Shown piece by piece: positions 53,998 to 61,935 of a stretch of 64,000 bases of DNA; within the stretch, counting starts at the first letter, position 1; the number at the start of each line of letters is the position of its first letter. The stretch is from the NCBI RefSeq assembly GCF_900142075.1, contig NZ_FQZO01000003.1, forward strand, positions 1 to 64,000, written 5' to 3'. The translations under genes and the position numbers were made by a program. The stretch is from Clostridium amylolyticum. Its GTDB lineage: Bacteria > Bacillota > Clostridia > Clostridiales > Clostridiaceae. The notes under the pieces were generated by a model that saw only the letters and a program-made list of their open reading frames with translations, did no database searches and was not told the origin of the DNA.

Positions 53998-54609
53998 GAA
54001 TGATAAAAGATGAAGGAAAAACGGTACTATCAGCAGAGAAAAATTCTAAAGCCTCTTATAAACTAGGAGTCAACAAATCATCCGGAACCATGGGGATTAG
54101 ATTTAAAACAAAGATTCTTAGAAAATAATAAAAAGATAAAATATTATTATAATGAGCTTAACGAGCTTGTTAGAGAAGACAATGAAGTATTAAACAAAAC
54201 TATAGTATATAGTTATGATGATGGTGGAAACATAAAGAGCAAAAAAGAGTATTCTTATTCAACAGGTATACCAACCACCGAAACTTCAGTAAATTCATAT
54301 ACCTATGACTCAAATTGGAAGGACAAGCTAACAATTTATAATGGAAAAGCAGTAACTTATGATGAAATAGGTAATCCTAAAACTTATAATAATTATACTT
54401 ATACCTGGGAAAGAGGAAGAGCTCTTAAATCCATATCAGGAAATGGACTATCTACCAGTTACAAATATAATGATGAAGGTATAAGGATAGAAAAGACTGT
54501 AAATAACGTAAACACTAAATACTATTTATCAGGAGATAAGGTAGTATTTGAAGATAATGGTACAGATAAGATATACTATACTTATGAAGCTGCTGAAAGA
54601 ATTGCTTCA
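53998..54609 (+). pseudogene. Headless RHS segment: LamG piece fused to YD repeats by a 602-bp deletion
   Basis: Bases 53998-54117 are almost identical to 50444-50563 of the complete RHS gene (LamG start). Bases from 54118 continue like 51166 onward. The 602 bp between are missing, which is not a multiple of three, so the LamG frame stops soon after the join. From 54118 the YD-repeat frame is open and runs without a stop into the toxin-tip frame, but it has no start codon before ATG 54610. Confidence 0.82.
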
Positions 54610-55452
54610 ATGAATCTAAATGGTATAGAGTATTACTATATTAGAAATGCTCAGGGGGACGTTATAGGTTTATTTGATAAAAATGGAGTTACTGTTGCGT
54701 CGTATACCTATGATTCATGGGGAAAGCTTATTAGCATTAAAGATCAGAATGGTGTTGATGTAACTAATACTGTAACTCATGTTGGATATAAGAATCCTTA
54801 TAGGTATAGAGGATATAGGTATGATACTGAGACTGGGGTATATTATCTACAATCAAGGTACTATAATCCTGAGTGGGGTAGGTTTATTAATGCTGATGGA
54901 TTAGTAGGAGAAACTGGTGATTTAATAGGGCATAATTTGTTTGCATATTGCAAGAATAATCCAGTTAATATGGAAGATGGAAATGGCTTTAAGGCAATGC
55001 CGGTTGCTTATATGGATGACTTTAAAATAGTAATAGTATTAATAGCTTCAGCTATCACGTTCTTATATGTACAGCAGCAAATAGTAAATACAACTATTAA
55101 AAATACAGCAAGATCTGTAACCAATAATATCAAAAATAAAACAAAGTCTGTTATAAGTAGAGCAAAAGCTGAGGTAAATACAAAGAGTAAAACAAAAACT
55201 AAGGAAAAAACAAAAGTTCAGAATAAAGAGGTACTTGAAGAACAAGGTGCTCTCGATAAACTAGGTAAAGAACTTGAATTTAAATTTAGAAAAAATGGTA
55301 AAAGGATAACTGAGGAAGAGGCTAATATTATTGACGATTGGTGTAAAGAATATGGAGTTCTTCAACACCACGGAACTGATTTAGGAAAGGATAACCACTG
55401 GGATTATGGAAATCACACACATATTAGGGGAAGGCATATACCATTTGAGTGA
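54610..55452 (+). CDS. Orphan RHS core with alternative toxin tip
   Basis: The 280-codon frame from ATG 54610 is the 3' part of a longer open RHS frame (from 54118). It holds the RHS core (YIRNAQGDVIGLFDKNG, RYRGYRYDTETGVYYLQSR, FINADGLVG), almost identical at DNA level to the complete RHS gene up to about 54900. After HNLFAYCKNNPVN the sequence is new. There is a hydrophobic helix (IVIVLIASAITFLYVQQQIV), a basic linker, then a compact domain. That domain has CKEYGVLQHHGTDLGKDNHW and GNHTHIRGRHIPF, with several His that suggest a nuclease-like site; the family is not certain. ATG 54610 lacks a clear ribosome site, so the cassette is probably silent unless recombined into the complete gene. 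Confidence 0.75.
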   Translation: MNLNGIEYYYIRNAQGDVIGLFDKNGVTVASYTYDSWGKLISIKDQNGVDVTNTVTHVGYKNPYRYRGYRYDTETGVYYLQSRYYNPEWGRFINADGLVGETGDLIGHNLFAYCKNNPVNMEDGNGFKAMPVAYMDDFKIVIVLIASAITFLYVQQQIVNTTIKNTARSVTNNIKNKTKSVISRAKAEVNTKSKTKTKEKTKVQNKEVLEEQGALDKLGKELEFKFRKNGKRITEEEANIIDDWCKEYGVLQHHGTDLGKDNHWDYGNHTHIRGRHIPFE

Positions 55453-55478
55453 ATTTATGTCTAAAAAGGAGAAATAAA

Positions 55479-56117
55479 ATGAGTGATAGATATATAGGTA
55501 AACAAGATTTGTATAGTAATGGATTTGTAATAAAAAGAACTGATAGTAAGTGGGCCAAGAATTTTATTGAAAGTAATCATGGATATAGTTATAAAGGTAT
55601 TGAAGGGGACACTTGGCCAATAAGTATGGATAGTGAAGAAATAGAGCTACAGGAGCGAAAGTACTTAAATGATTATGTATATCACCATATAGAAGAAATA
55701 GCATTTGATGAAAATTTTGTGGCTGTTTGCAATGACTTTAACTTCTTAAATAGATATTTAAAGGCATGCGAAAAGGCTGCATTTAAAGTATGTGTACTAT
55801 TTTGCGAGACTGAGAAAAAGCAACCTAAATGTGAGAAAAAGATAAAGAGTAATGATAAATATAAATTTATTGGTTATGATTATGCTTATGCTGACCCAGA
55901 TTATTACTCATGTATTTTTCATGATATCCCAAGAGTTAAGGAATTAAGTCAACAAAAACTAAATGAAAACGGGTTATTTGATACATTGGAGGAAGTTTGC
56001 CAGTTTATAGAAATTAGAGAGCGATTAAAGCAAATAAATCCAATCTCAAAATTTGAAATTGGAAATTTCACAATATATAAGCTATGGAAGTATATAGGGA
56101 ATTTTCAGTTAGAATAA
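55479..56117 (+). CDS. Candidate immunity protein for the orphan RHS tip
   Basis: This 212-residue soluble protein starts at ATG 55479 with AAGGAG; the frame could extend to 55449 but without a site. It begins MSDRYIGKQDLYSNGFVIKR, contains the acidic middle EEIAFDENFVAVCNDFNF and ends with ISKFEIGNFTIYKLWKYIG. No named family is recognised. Location 26 bp after the orphan toxin tip, cytoplasmic nature and low charge-repeat content fit an immunity protein. It has its own ribosome site and a strong terminator, so it can be made even if the toxin is silent. Confidence 0.65.
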   Translation: MSDRYIGKQDLYSNGFVIKRTDSKWAKNFIESNHGYSYKGIEGDTWPISMDSEEIELQERKYLNDYVYHHIEEIAFDENFVAVCNDFNFLNRYLKACEKAAFKVCVLFCETEKKQPKCEKKIKSNDKYKFIGYDYAYADPDYYSCIFHDIPRVKELSQQKLNENGLFDTLEEVCQFIEIRERLKQINPISKFEIGNFTIYKLWKYIGNFQLE

Positions 56118-56122
56118 ATCTT

Positions 56123-56166
56123 AAAAAAGAAAAGCCAATGATAACTATTTGGCTTTTCTTTTTTAT
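56123..56166 (+). terminator. Terminator after immunity candidate, host site of intron stub
   Basis: AAAAAAGAAAAGCCAA pairs with TTGGCTTTTCTTTTTT (offset by a few bases) around a loop of about 11 bases. A group II intron 5' end starts at 56171, four bases after the T-run. Confidence 0.88.
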
Positions 56167-56170
56167 TTTG

Positions 56171-56222
56171 GTGCGTCCAGCAAAGTTGAACCATGCTTAC
56201 TGGTGAAAGCCCAGTCAAGGTA
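56171..56222 (+). mobile_element. Second group II intron 5' fragment
   Basis: GTGCGTCCAGCAAAGTTGAA is the expected 5' end of a group II intron (GTGCG). It continues with CTTACTGGTGAAAGCCCAGT, a domain I motif like that of the stub at 53883. About 50 bp remain. After it comes an inverted string (GTAGATTG and CGATCTAC, near 56230-56260) shared with the start of the window. Confidence 0.7.
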
Positions 56223-56444
56223 ATTACTGTAGATTGTAATTTTGCTTGACGATCTACAAGTAACAACTTGCATCTCTTGATTACCTTACTAGCTAGTTTG
56301 TTTTAATTTGAAAATAATATTTCAAATTTCTCCGGAACAATAATTTTCTCTATGCCTATCTAAATTACAAAATATCTATCTGATTTGTATAAGCTTTTCT
56401 GCAACATAACAATTCAAATGGAAGCTGGTTTAAATATGACTATG
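56223..56444. other. Debris between intron stub and structured repeat
   Basis: No gene is seen. TTTGCTTGACGATCTACA near 56242-56259 repeats the string at 78-95. Near 56410-56445 the frame NSNGSWFKYDYDQ looks like an RHS/YD relic that runs straight into the structured repeat. Confidence 0.5.
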
Positions 56445-56590
56445 ATCAAGTGATTCTTAGCTTCAGATGGAGTTTGATTATAAGGAATACCAGCTCCAAC
56501 TGAAGCTTAGAAGAACTTATCCAGGAGCTTAGCTCCCCTTATTCTATTACTTAAAGAAGTGGTGGGATTAGGGGCGCTAAGCTATCGGAT
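56445..56590 (+). repeat. Structured repeat of about 145 bp, copy 3, inside an RHS relic
   Basis: It begins ATCAAGTGATTCTTAGCTTC and ends GCGCTAAGCTATCGGATA. Hairpin 1 pairs TTCTTAGCTTCAGATGGAG with CTCCAACTGAAGCTTAGAA. Stem 2 pairs AGCTTAGCTCCCC with GGGGCGCTAAGCT. RHS-like coding debris lies on both sides, so the element seems to have inserted into it. Confidence 0.8.
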
Positions 56591-57625
56591 AAAACCAGTA
56601 AAAAGGAAAACTTTATAGGTGGAAAATTGTATTCTACAGCCCTTGAGTTTGATAAGGATGGAAAAACTACAAAGGTAGTTCTTCCATCAGGAAAAGGGTT
56701 ACAATACACTTGTGATACCCTTGGAAGAAACCTATCTAAAACTTTAAGCTTAGATAATAGCAAGAGTTTTATAGTAAGCTATGGCTACAAAGAAGGATAT
56801 GCTGGTTCAGGAACAACTATGGTTTCATCTATTAAAAATGGCATTAGTGAAATAAAATATACCTATGTTTCCATGGAAAGAATAGAAACCATAAACAATG
56901 GCAAGACAATAAAATAATATTATGATAATTTAGGACAAGTTATAAGAGAAGACAATGGAGAACTCAATAAAACTATAGTATATACTTATGACAAGGCTGG
57001 AAATATTCTAAAGGTTACAGAGTATGATTTAACAAGTACTACCACATTAGGAACAGAAGTTAAAACTATAAACTATACCTATGGAGATAATAACTGGAAG
57101 GATAAGCTAACTTCATTCAATGGGAAAAGTATAACCTATGATTCCATAGGAAATCCACTAACTTATGATGGTTATACTTTCACATGGGAAGGTGGAAGAA
57201 CTCTAAGCTCCATTAGTGGAAATGGTAAGACTATTAGTTATAAATACAATATCGATGGTATAAGAACAGAAAAGACAGTAAATGGAGTAAATTATAAATA
57301 TACATTAGAAGGAAATAATGTAGTCTATGAAGAAGTAACCAATGGAAGTACAGTGGATAAACTAGTTTATAACTATGGAGATAGTGAACTTGTAGGATTT
57401 ACTTTAAATGGTGCAGAATATTTCTATATTAGAAATGTCCAAGATGATATCATTGGAATACTAGATTCCAATGGAGTAGAGGTAGTAAAATATACCTATG
57501 ACACTTGGGGCAAATTAATTAGTTTAAGCATTAGAGAAAAAAATAAAGGGGATTTTTTACACAAAGTCTTTCCTAAACTAGAATCTTATTTCCAGAAGAA
57601 AATTGAAATTATAGAGGTACATTAG
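56591..57625 (+). pseudogene. Decayed third RHS segment
   Basis: The frame from about 56591 reads YD-type RHS sequence (LYSTALEFDKDGKTTKVVLP). It meets TAA at about 56915, where an ancestral Tyr codon changed by one base (IKYYYD became IK-stop-YYD), and then continues in frame. It goes on through KDKLTSFNGKSITYDSIGNP and YFYIRNVQDDIIGILDSNG to DTWGKLISLS. There it diverges from the RHS core and ends at TAG 57623 after an unrelated tail IREKNKGDFLHKVFPKLES and 12 further residues. It lacks the RYRGYRYD core end and is much more divergent from the other two copies. Confidence 0.82.
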
Positions 57626-58293
57626 GATGTATAACAAATTAGGTTAACTACATGGTTAGAGAGTAGTATGGATTAAAAGTTTGTGGATAAACAATAAAAT
57701 AAAAAATTAAATTAAGACAATTTCCATTATTCACCTTATTAAATGAGATTAGTGAAGAGAAAAATATTATTTTAGACAGAACAAGAGTTATTTGGATAAT
57801 AAGTGAAGATGAGCAGCATAGATATGTTATAGATTAAATCATTTAAAGAACGATATGAGGAACTTGCTAGTTTATCTGATTTTTTAACTGTGTTTTGAAT
57901 ACGCTTTCAAGCAACAGATTATGGTTGAATGCCAAAATAGCAAGGAAAGATCTTGGATACTATTTTAATGGATATACAAATAAACTAACTACTGAGGAAG
58001 ATTTAAAAAAATTGTAATTTTTATGAATAATCAAAGAATTTATTATGAATTTTAAATGGCATTGGGAATTGGAGGTATAATAAATATAAGATAAGTTTTA
58101 TGGAAATAACTCCTAATATGCAAATATCATTATAATAATAAAAATATAGTTGGATATAGCGAGTTTACAAGAGGTTATATTACTATTAAAGAAATATTAT
58201 TGGAAATTAAAGCAATTGAAGAATTAAAACAAAGGTGTAATAAAATTATTTTATACGGAATAGACACTCAATAGATAATCATTAGGAGGGTTT
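57626..58293. other. Coding debris upstream of immunity genes
   Basis: No intact gene is present. Two frame pieces look like real protein ends. At 57907-58017 a frame contains NRLWLNAKIARKDLGYYFNG and ends at TAA. At 58149-58274 a frame runs VGYSEFTRGYITIKEILLEI and onward, ending at TAG. Both lie in degraded sequence with many stops, as expected for lost toxin-tip or immunity genes. Confidence 0.5.
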
Positions 58294-58872
58294 ATGTCAA
58301 AGAAAAGAAAAGTTAAAATTGGTGATGTATTCAAATTTGTTATAACAGAAGAGATAATGCGGGATTTGGAGGTACAACCAGAAGATGTTATTGAAAGATT
58401 ATATAAGATATATAATACCCTAGAAAATAAAATTGGCTACGGAATTGTAGTTAATGAAGATGATACTTTTATATTAGTTCAATTAAAGAGGGTAGATGTT
58501 GATGAACCTTCTATTATGGAAATAGAGAAAAGCAAATCATTATGTGTTTTATGGACTTGGGGTGAGGTACTCTTTGAGAAGGAATATGAAGTTATAGGAC
58601 ATGTAGAAGTTGAGCCTATAGAAATAGAACATTACTGGTTTGTTAGAGGCAGGGATTACAAAAAATTTCATGATGGTATGGAGGTAGAAATATTAATTCA
58701 AACTTTAAAAGATGATGTGATGCAAAGAAAAACAATAGGAAGCACATATGATGTAAATATTATAAGAACTATGGAAAAAGATAGACATACTAATACTCAT
58801 GTTACTTTAATGATGGAATACCTTAATACTTATAATAGAGATGAAAATGATATTCAAAGCTTAAAATTTTAA
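58294..58872 (+). CDS. Immunity protein 26-like protein
   Basis: This 192-residue cytoplasmic protein starts MSKKRKVKIGDVFKFVITEE. It continues IGYGIVVNEDDTFILVQLKR, resembling Imm26 immunity proteins, which open with a KxGDVF strand and a YGxV turn. A TAGGAGG site precedes ATG 58294. It lies in the graveyard part of the RHS island without an intact cognate toxin, so it may protect against toxins of related strains. A DUF4259 gene follows at 12 bp. Confidence 0.75.
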   Translation: MSKKRKVKIGDVFKFVITEEIMRDLEVQPEDVIERLYKIYNTLENKIGYGIVVNEDDTFILVQLKRVDVDEPSIMEIEKSKSLCVLWTWGEVLFEKEYEVIGHVEVEPIEIEHYWFVRGRDYKKFHDGMEVEILIQTLKDDVMQRKTIGSTYDVNIIRTMEKDRHTNTHVTLMMEYLNTYNRDENDIQSLKF

Positions 58873-58884
58873 GGAGGAGAGACC

Positions 58885-59223
58885 ATGGGAATCTGGGGAA
58901 TAGATATTTTTGAAGACGATTTAGCATTAGACATAAAAGATATGTTTGAGGAATTAGTTGAAAGTGGAGAAAGCATAGAAAGTGCGGTATCTATAGTTTT
59001 AGAAGACTTCGAGGAATCTTTAGAGGACTTTGATGAAGGAGCAACGGTAGTTCTAGCTTTGTGCGAATTAGCTGCAGAAAAAGGAAATATTACTGAAGAT
59101 CTAAAAAGTGAACTAAGTAGACTTTCTAGTAATAATGAATATTGGAATTATTTAAGAGAAGAAAGCGAAGCGTTATATGAAGCTAGGAGAGGACTATTAA
59201 ATAAATTAATTAAAAGAATTTAA
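58885..59223 (+). CDS. DUF4259-family protein, likely immunity-associated
   Basis: This 112-residue acidic protein begins MGIWGIDIFEDDLALDIKDM, the MGxWGxxxFxxDxAxD opening of DUF4259 proteins. It continues with helices rich in Glu and Leu (ALCELAAEKGNITEDLKSEL). Such genes are common beside polymorphic toxin loci. AAGGAGGAG precedes the ATG and only 12 bp separate it from the Imm26-like gene, so both are on one transcript. It marks the end of the RHS island. Confidence 0.82.
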   Translation: MGIWGIDIFEDDLALDIKDMFEELVESGESIESAVSIVLEDFEESLEDFDEGATVVLALCELAAEKGNITEDLKSELSRLSSNNEYWNYLREESEALYEARRGLLNKLIKRI

Positions 59224-59292
59224 TATGGAATGGAGTTAATTTGTTAGGAACAAATAAACCTTTATTAAAACTTTAATATAATGTCTAATAAA

Positions 59293-59343
59293 TAATGGAG
59301 CAAGGAAAATTTATATTTAAATTTTCACATTGCTCCATTTTTA
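59293..59343. terminator. Terminator-like repeat, copy 2
   Basis: ATGGAGCAAGGAAAATTT pairs with AAATTTTCACATTGCTCCAT (two extra bases), followed by TTTTT. This hairpin and following DNA to about 59408 are shared with 13553-13660. It separates convergent genes. Confidence 0.75.
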
Positions 59344-59454
59344 TCATAGGATAATATTTAAATCATTTTAAATTCATATTGTTAAATCTTAAGTATATTC
59401 ATTATTCAGTATCCTTACTTGGATCTTCTGGCCTTTTCCTTAAATTTAAATAAG

Positions 59455-60810
59455 TTACTTCATTATACTTAATTCTTCTACCTGAGTATTTTCATCAAAG
59501 CCCATAATATAGGTTCCTATGAAGGCTCCAGCAAAAGCTATTATGAATCCTATGATATATCTCAATACAAACCCCTTTTGAATTATAGCTATCAATGGTA
59601 TGGAAGAAAGACCTAAGCTAATGCTTACAACCTTTGAGGCTGCTATGAAGGCTCCACCTAAGGCAGATCCTATGGCTGCAGCTATAAATGGTTTTCCTAG
59701 TGGAATGTTACAGCCAAACATAACTGGTTCTGTAATTCCCATAAGAGCTACAGGAATTGAGTTAGCTGCTATACTCTTAATTTTTGGATTTTTGGCTTTG
59801 AAGTATACTGCAAGAGCTGCACCAGCTTGTCCCACATCCGCCATGGCCAGTATTGGAAGAAGAGGATTTACACCGGTTTTATTTAGAAGATCTACATATA
59901 GTGGTGTCAGTCCTTGGTGCAGACCTGTGGTTACCACAGTGGAGAAGGTACCACCTAAGAATAATCCCGTTAATATGCCTCCTTTATTAATGGCAAAGGT
60001 AACTAAATTAGCAAAACCATTAGATAGAGCTGTGCCTATAGGCTGAAGGATATAAATAGCCACAAAGCCTGTTATTACCATAGTTAAAAGAGGAACTAAA
60101 ATTAATCTAAACACTTGAGGGATAATTTTTCTAATTTTGTTTTCTACGAAGCTCATAAACCAAATGGCGAGAAGTACTGCAAATATACCACCTGCACCTT
60201 TCTGTATGGATAGGTTTAATCCAAATAGGTTTACGGATTTGATGTTTACTAAGTCTGGATGCATTAATATACCAGCTATGGCAGCTCCAAGTACAGGTGT
60301 ACCTCCAAATTCTTTTGCTGCGGTGAAACCAACTAAAATATATAGGAATACAAAGGCTGAGCTGGAGAATATGCCTAATAATTGAGATATTTGATTAGTG
60401 TCGCTTACTACTCCAAATTGCTGCAGCAGATAGTTTACCCCCATAAGCATTCCGCCGCCTACTAAAGCTGGGATTAAAGGAACAAATATATTTGAAAGTC
60501 TCTTCATAACTCCTTTAACACCTTTTGGATACTTTTTGTTTTGGGAGGAATCTGAAGATAGGTTGCCTGTTATCTGTATTATTTCGTCGTATACTTCATT
60601 TACTAAGCCTACTCCTAATATTATTTGAAATTGCTCATTTCTCATAAGTGCAGTAACTACCTTATCTAGTTTTTTAATTTCTTCAGCATTGGCTTTATTG
60701 TCATCCTTGAGGGTAATACGCAATCTAGTGGCACAGTGAGTAATTGCTTGGATATTTTCTTTACCACCTATATTTTCTAGTATTTCTTTAGCTAATTCCT
60801 TAGAACTCAT
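59455..60810 (-). CDS. scrA: Sucrose-type PTS transporter subunit EIIBC
   Basis: This 451-residue permease-kinase imports sucrose as sucrose 6-phosphate. The EIIB domain (about 1-85) has the phospho-Cys in ITHCATRLRITL (C26). The EIIC domain (from about 105) has ten or so helices and typical blocks VPLIPALVGGGMLMG and GITEPVMFGCNIPLG. No EIIA domain is attached, so it depends on another EIIA of the glucose type. Location next to sucrose-6-phosphate hydrolase, fructokinase and a BglG-type antiterminator fixes the sugar. A RAT site and terminator lie in its leader (60873-60941). Confidence 0.9.
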   Translation of the reverse strand: MSSKELAKEILENIGGKENIQAITHCATRLRITLKDDNKANAEEIKKLDKVVTALMRNEQFQIILGVGLVNEVYDEIIQITGNLSSDSSQNKKYPKGVKGVMKRLSNIFVPLIPALVGGGMLMGVNYLLQQFGVVSDTNQISQLLGIFSSSAFVFLYILVGFTAAKEFGGTPVLGAAIAGILMHPDLVNIKSVNLFGLNLSIQKGAGGIFAVLLAIWFMSFVENKIRKIIPQVFRLILVPLLTMVITGFVAIYILQPIGTALSNGFANLVTFAINKGGILTGLFLGGTFSTVVTTGLHQGLTPLYVDLLNKTGVNPLLPILAMADVGQAGAALAVYFKAKNPKIKSIAANSIPVALMGITEPVMFGCNIPLGKPFIAAAIGSALGGAFIAASKVVSISLGLSSIPLIAIIQKGFVLRYIIGFIIAFAGAFIGTYIMGFDENTQVEELSIMK

Positions 60811-60872
60811 GTTATAACCTCCTATTAATAATAAAATATTTTTTAGTATAAGATTTTTATGAAAATGGAAAT

Positions 60873-60917
60873 AAAAAAGACCAAAAATATAAAGAGATTC
60901 CTTTATATCCTTGGTCT
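60873..60917 (-). terminator. Conditional terminator in scrA leader
   Basis: On the minus strand AGACCAAGGATATAAAG pairs with CTTTATATTTTTGGTCT, followed by TTTTTTAT. Its 5' arm overlaps the antiterminator RNA site, so the two structures exclude each other. Confidence 0.9.
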
Positions 60918-60941
60918 TGCCTGCTTTACCAGTAACAATCC
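60913..60941 (-). promoter_or_regulatory. Ribonucleic antiterminator (RAT) for BglG/SacT-type protein
   Basis: The minus-strand RNA starts GGATTGTTACTGGTAAAG and ends CAGGCAAGACC, matching the RAT consensus of the BglG/SacT/LicT family (GGATTGTTACTG, variable loop, GCAGGCAARACC). It overlaps the terminator by about five bases. The antiterminator encoded just upstream should bind it when sucrose is imported, letting transcription reach the PTS gene. Confidence 0.92.
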
Positions 60942-61016
60942 AACATGTTAAATTATTATATAAATAATAACATTTTTTGAATACGTTGTCAATAAAAAAT
61001 TATATTTTGGTAGTTA

Positions 61017-61847
61017 TTATTTTTTGTTAGTAATTCTTTGTATATGAAGGGCTATATAGGAAAGCTCTGTTTCTCCAAATTCTATTTCATAGGATTGCTT
61101 TAAAAAGTTTTTAATTTTAAGTGCGCAAACATAGGCCTCTTTATATTTTAATTTAATTATGGAAATTAGTTCCTGGTCTAAATCATCATATTCATTGCCA
61201 TCTTCTTTGCGTTGAAGAGCAAAGCGTAAATGAGTTACCAGTCTTTCATAAGAAAGGGTGTTATCTTCTATGGTTACATTCATTTCCCCTTGAACTATGT
61301 CTACCAAATCTCTTATAATTAGAGCTATATCTGTAGACTCTTCCAGAGTTGAGTTAGAATAGGCTGTATGGATATGGATGGCTATATAACCTGCCTCATC
61401 CACAGGGAGATCCACATTTAATTCTTTTTTTATCATATTAATAGCCCAAATTCCTATTTCAAAGTCTTCCTTATATAACATTTTTATTTCGTTTAATAGC
61501 TTGTTTCTAATTTTGATACCTGATTTAGCTCGGTCTATGGCAAAGGAAATATGATCTGTAAGCACTACATAAATATGCTTATTTAGTGGCTTATTAATTG
61601 TATCTTCTGCATGACTTATTATTCTTTCACTTATTTTAATGTGTTCTATAGGTATAGTTTCTAATATTTTTTTATAAGCCTCATATTCACCCTTTGTCTG
61701 AGGCTCAAAAATTTTCTCTATTTTACTTTCAGGAATTAAATCATAAACTTTTTTTTGAAATCCTATGCCTGCTCCAGTAACAATCTTTTCTTTGCCTTGG
61801 TCATCTACTAATACAGCATTGTTATTAAATATTTTTTTAATTCTCAA
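61017..61847 (-). CDS. BglG-family transcriptional antiterminator (SacT/LicT-like)
   Basis: This 276-residue RNA-binding regulator has a CAT domain (1 to about 55, MRIKKIFNNNAVLVDDQGKE) and two PRD domains. They carry the phospho-acceptor His in SHAEDTI and LTDHISFAID (PRD1), and in VTHLRFAL and YIALHIQRIT (PRD2). The start is TTG at 61847 with AGGTGATCAC just before it. The RAT and terminator directly downstream, in front of the PTS gene, show the target. Phosphorylation by the sucrose PTS would turn it off without substrate. Confidence 0.92.
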   Translation of the reverse strand: MRIKKIFNNNAVLVDDQGKEKIVTGAGIGFQKKVYDLIPESKIEKIFEPQTKGEYEAYKKILETIPIEHIKISERIISHAEDTINKPLNKHIYVVLTDHISFAIDRAKSGIKIRNKLLNEIKMLYKEDFEIGIWAINMIKKELNVDLPVDEAGYIAIHIHTAYSNSTLEESTDIALIIRDLVDIVQGEMNVTIEDNTLSYERLVTHLRFALQRKEDGNEYDDLDQELISIIKLKYKEAYVCALKIKNFLKQSYEIEFGETELSYIALHIQRITNKK

Positions 61848-61935
61848 TAGTGATCACCTACTAAAGTACATTTTTTAATCTGCTAATTTAATCTTATAGA
61901 ATTTGGTGTCTTCGTTAAAAGGATAATTTATTAAA

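Noticed and set aside
59600..60046. Open frame of 148 codons on the plus strand
   Set aside because: It is antisense to the conserved EIIC domain of the sucrose PTS gene and has no ribosome site.
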